A stretch of DNA of 16,176 nt. Origin: an uncultured Campylobacter sp. Lineage in GTDB: Bacteria > Campylobacterota > Campylobacteria > Campylobacterales > Campylobacteraceae. Shown one piece after another: positions 14,622-16,176 of the stretch. The notes beneath the pieces were generated by a model, which saw only the letters and a program-made list of their open reading frames with translations, ran no database searches and had not been told where the DNA came from. Location of the stretch: the NCBI RefSeq assembly GCF_938045595.1, contig NZ_CALIBB010000024.1, positions 1 through 16,176 on the forward strand. Reading direction: 5' to 3'. Position 1 is the stretch's first letter; each line of letters starts with the position of its first letter. The translations under genes were made by a program, and so were the position numbers.

Positions 14622-15326
14622 TCATTTAAACGCCGCGAAGCTCATAAAATTCGCCCATTTAAAGATGCTCTCGACGCGCTTAAAGCCCGCGCTTAGCGCC
14701 AAGGCGTGGTTTTCCGCTTCGGTGTAGGGCACGAGTACGTTTTCGAGCGCCTCGCGTTTTTGCGCGATCTCGTAGCGCGAATAGCCCTGCGCGCGCTTGT
14801 AATCCTCGTAAATTTCGATCATCTGACGCGCGAGCGCAGGCTCTTCGTAGATGATCTTTTCGCTAAAGATCAAAACCCCGCCCTCACGCAATCCGTCGTA
14901 AATTTTACTCACGAGCGCGGCTCGGCGCGGCGGCCTGATAAACTGCAATGTGTAGTTTAAAATCACGGCGTCGCAGTCCGCGAGGCTCGCATCCAGCACG
15001 TCCGATACGCTAAGCTCGAGCTCGGCGCCGAACGCCGCCGCCTTGGCGCGGGCGTTTTGTATCATCGCCTCCGAGCTGTCGATGCCGCACAGCCGCAGAT
15101 CGGGGCGCAGCGCAAACAGCGCCAGCAGCGCGGTCGCAGTCGAGCAGCCAAGATCGATCACGCGGGCCTTTTGTGGCAGTATCCTCGCCAAAAGCTCGCT
15201 ACTAAGCCGCGTGCTAGCCTCATAAAACGGCACGCTGCGCCCGATCATATCATCAAAAACCGACGCGACGCTGGCGTCAAACTCAAACTGTTTTTTGATA
15301 GGCTCTTTAAAAATTTCGTCTTTCAT
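14622..15326 (-). CDS. cmoA: Carboxy-S-adenosyl-L-methionine synthase CmoA
   Basis: The 234-residue product is slightly shorter than E. coli CmoA (247). The family signature FDASVASVFDDMIGRSVPFY is at residues 16-35. The SAM-binding motif VIDLGCSTATALLAL is at 56-70, the acidic loop GIDSSEAMI at 81-89, and NYTLQF at 124-129. QKREALENV near 189-197 carries the Arg (191) that corresponds to the carboxylate-contacting Arg of E. coli CmoA. It converts SAM and prephenate to carboxy-SAM, which CmoB uses to make the cmo5U wobble base in tRNA. cmoB is not in the window. The gene is GC-rich, in sharp contrast with the AT-rich island it converges on. An AAAGGAAA site precedes the ATG. Confidence 0.94.
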   Translation of the reverse strand: MKDEIFKEPIKKQFEFDASVASVFDDMIGRSVPFYEASTRLSSELLARILPQKARVIDLGCSTATALLALFALRPDLRLCGIDSSEAMIQNARAKAAAFGAELELSVSDVLDASLADCDAVILNYTLQFIRPPRRAALVSKIYDGLREGGVLIFSEKIIYEEPALARQMIEIYEDYKRAQGYSRYEIAQKREALENVLVPYTEAENHALALSAGFKRVESIFKWANFMSFAAFK

Positions 15327-16035
15327 CTGTTTCCTTTTTTAGTTTCGCTATTCGCGCAGCACTTGATTTATACTTCCTACGCATGCTAAGCGCATAATTC
15401 TCACGCCGTGCTTTCTGCGCTTACGCGACACTCGATTTGCGACCGCTACGCATGGAATTATTGCGCTTAGTTTGCCCCGCGCGTAAGCATACCTAAATTT
15501 TAAACGCAGCATGGGCACTTTTGATGCAAGCGAGCTGCATCCCAGTTTGCGCCCAACTTCTAACCCGGACACGCTCGATGCATGATTAAATTTCACGTCT
15601 TGCTTGATAGGCCCTAAAATTCCGCACCGCGCAAATACATCTTTAAAATTCTACGCCGTATTTTCGCAGCATTAATTTTATGTCGCCAAATCTCACGCTA
15701 CCAAAACAGTTCCTTTAAATTCTTTAATTACGAACTTAAACTCAAAGCATAGCCAAAGCTCTATTGGTAGAATTTCGCGCCCATTTTGCGATTTTATGCG
15801 CTGTAAAATGGGGCCGCTTGACAAAATCCCGCGTTTAGCTAGGCGCATAATTTAGCCGCTTGGCTCTTGCTTGGCGGCTTAGCCCTGCTAAATTTTAAAG
15901 CTTCGTAGCACAACTAAGATTTTTTATTGCCCTTAATTTTTGGCGCGGTTTGCACTTTGCCTCGCCTTACATAAGCCTAAGCCCAAAGTACGTTAAAGTC
16001 CTGCAGGCGGTATGTCGTTAAAATTTAACGACTTT
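15327..16035. other. Non-coding stretch with scattered palindromes
   Basis: About 700 bases show no credible gene. An 82-codon frame at 15348-15596 (minus) overlaps the cmoA leader and is Arg/Ala/Ser-rich with no family signal. The stretch contains the imperfect inverted repeat CTAAGCGCATAATT (15386-15399) with AATTATTGCGCTTAG (15456-15470), an AGCCGC/GCGGCT stem near 15854-15880, and the palindrome at 16014-16032. Confidence 0.55.
15367..15372 (-). promoter_or_regulatory. Possible -10 box of cmoA
   Basis: On the minus strand AAGTATAAATC gives a TATAAA box about 41 bases upstream of the cmoA ATG. Confidence 0.35.
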
Positions 16036-16036
16036 T
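16014..16036 (+). terminator. Palindrome followed by T-tract, terminator-like
   Basis: GTCGTTAAA and TTTAACGAC form a perfect 9-bp dyad around a single central base, followed on the plus strand by TTTTT. No plus-strand gene is evident upstream. It also sits just beyond the stop of the possible minus-strand gene end at the window edge, but lacks a T-tract in that direction. Confidence 0.35.
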
Positions 16037-16176
16037 TATCGGCTTGCGCGCCGCTTTTGTGTACACTTCCCATATGGCATCGCAGACACAGATGGTGTAC
16101 CAAGTATTTTCAGTGACAACGGGCGCATGACTTTTATACGGGACGACCCAAATGGCTCATTTAATGTGCCGTAGAT
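16036..16176 (-). CDS. Possible C-terminal end of a gene running off the right edge
   Basis: A minus-strand frame is open from the window edge to TAA at 16036-16038, giving 46 residues that include SLKILGTPSVSAMPYGK and end RRASR. The base composition of this last stretch differs from the AAATTTT-rich DNA before it, which suggests coding sequence. However, the plus strand is also open from 16022 to TAG at 16172-16174, including GIADTDGVPSIFSDNG, with no start codon nearby. I cannot tell which frame is real, or whether this is a remnant; no family is recognised. Confidence 0.25.
   Translation of the reverse strand: MYGTLNEPFGSSRIKVMRPLSLKILGTPSVSAMPYGKCTQKRRASR

Noticed and set aside
15348..15596. 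82-residue minus-strand frame upstream of cmoA
   Set aside because: It overlaps the cmoA leader, is made of repeat-containing DNA and has no recognisable protein character.
1..16176. tRNA, rRNA, insertion sequence or integrase genes
   Set aside because: None was recognised by reading either strand.

Overview
The window looks like chromosome of a Campylobacter, or a close relative, of the higher-GC oral/gut type. The reasons are the S15, CmoA and NrnB-like protein sequences, the strong AGGAGG-type ribosome sites, TATAAT -10 boxes lying in T-rich DNA, and intergenic DNA built from AAATTTT words. The genus call is inference from the reading, not from a search.

Bases 1-7176 hold a formate hydrogenlyase (FHL-2 type) locus. 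A leftward operon reads hyfA-hyfB-hyfC-hyfE-hyfF (hyfF is cut by the window edge) and encodes the ferredoxin-like and membrane subunits of a group 4 energy-conserving [NiFe] hydrogenase. The hydrogenase catalytic subunits are not in view. Divergently transcribed fdhF encodes formate dehydrogenase H. Its Sec codon is an in-frame TGA at 5277-5279, followed by a clear bacterial SECIS hairpin, so the two reading frames around it are one 755-residue selenoprotein. Formate oxidised by FdhF would pass electrons through HyfA to the hydrogenase, coupled to ion translocation by HyfB/HyfF. A strong terminator closes fdhF. No hyfD lies between hyfC and hyfE, where the E. coli order has one.

Bases 7177-10340 are mostly non-coding, repeat-rich DNA surrounding one orphan gene for a TRAP-type periplasmic solute-binding protein. 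That protein carries an odd Ser/Thr/Asn/Gly-rich C-terminal tail whose DNA resembles the repeats beyond the stop codon. The same stretch holds a 31-bp direct repeat pair and a large two-tier hairpin.

Bases 10341-12035 are a tight leftward operon: an Rrf2-family regulator with three Cys, a DHH/DHHA1 phosphoesterase (NrnB-like) and a small helical protein. rpsO (S15) is divergent from it, with a good promoter, Shine-Dalgarno and terminator.

Bases 12562-14583 are an AT-rich accessory island of unrecognised genes: a leftward XRE-type HTH regulator, then a rightward run of five small genes. Two encode membrane proteins and three encode exported proteins with even numbers of cysteines. One of the five (13802-13969) encodes only 55 residues. 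This is the most likely place for something undescribed.

Bases 14622-15326 encode CmoA (tRNA wobble uridine modification), leftward. The last 850 bases are largely non-coding, with palindromes and a possible gene end at the right edge.
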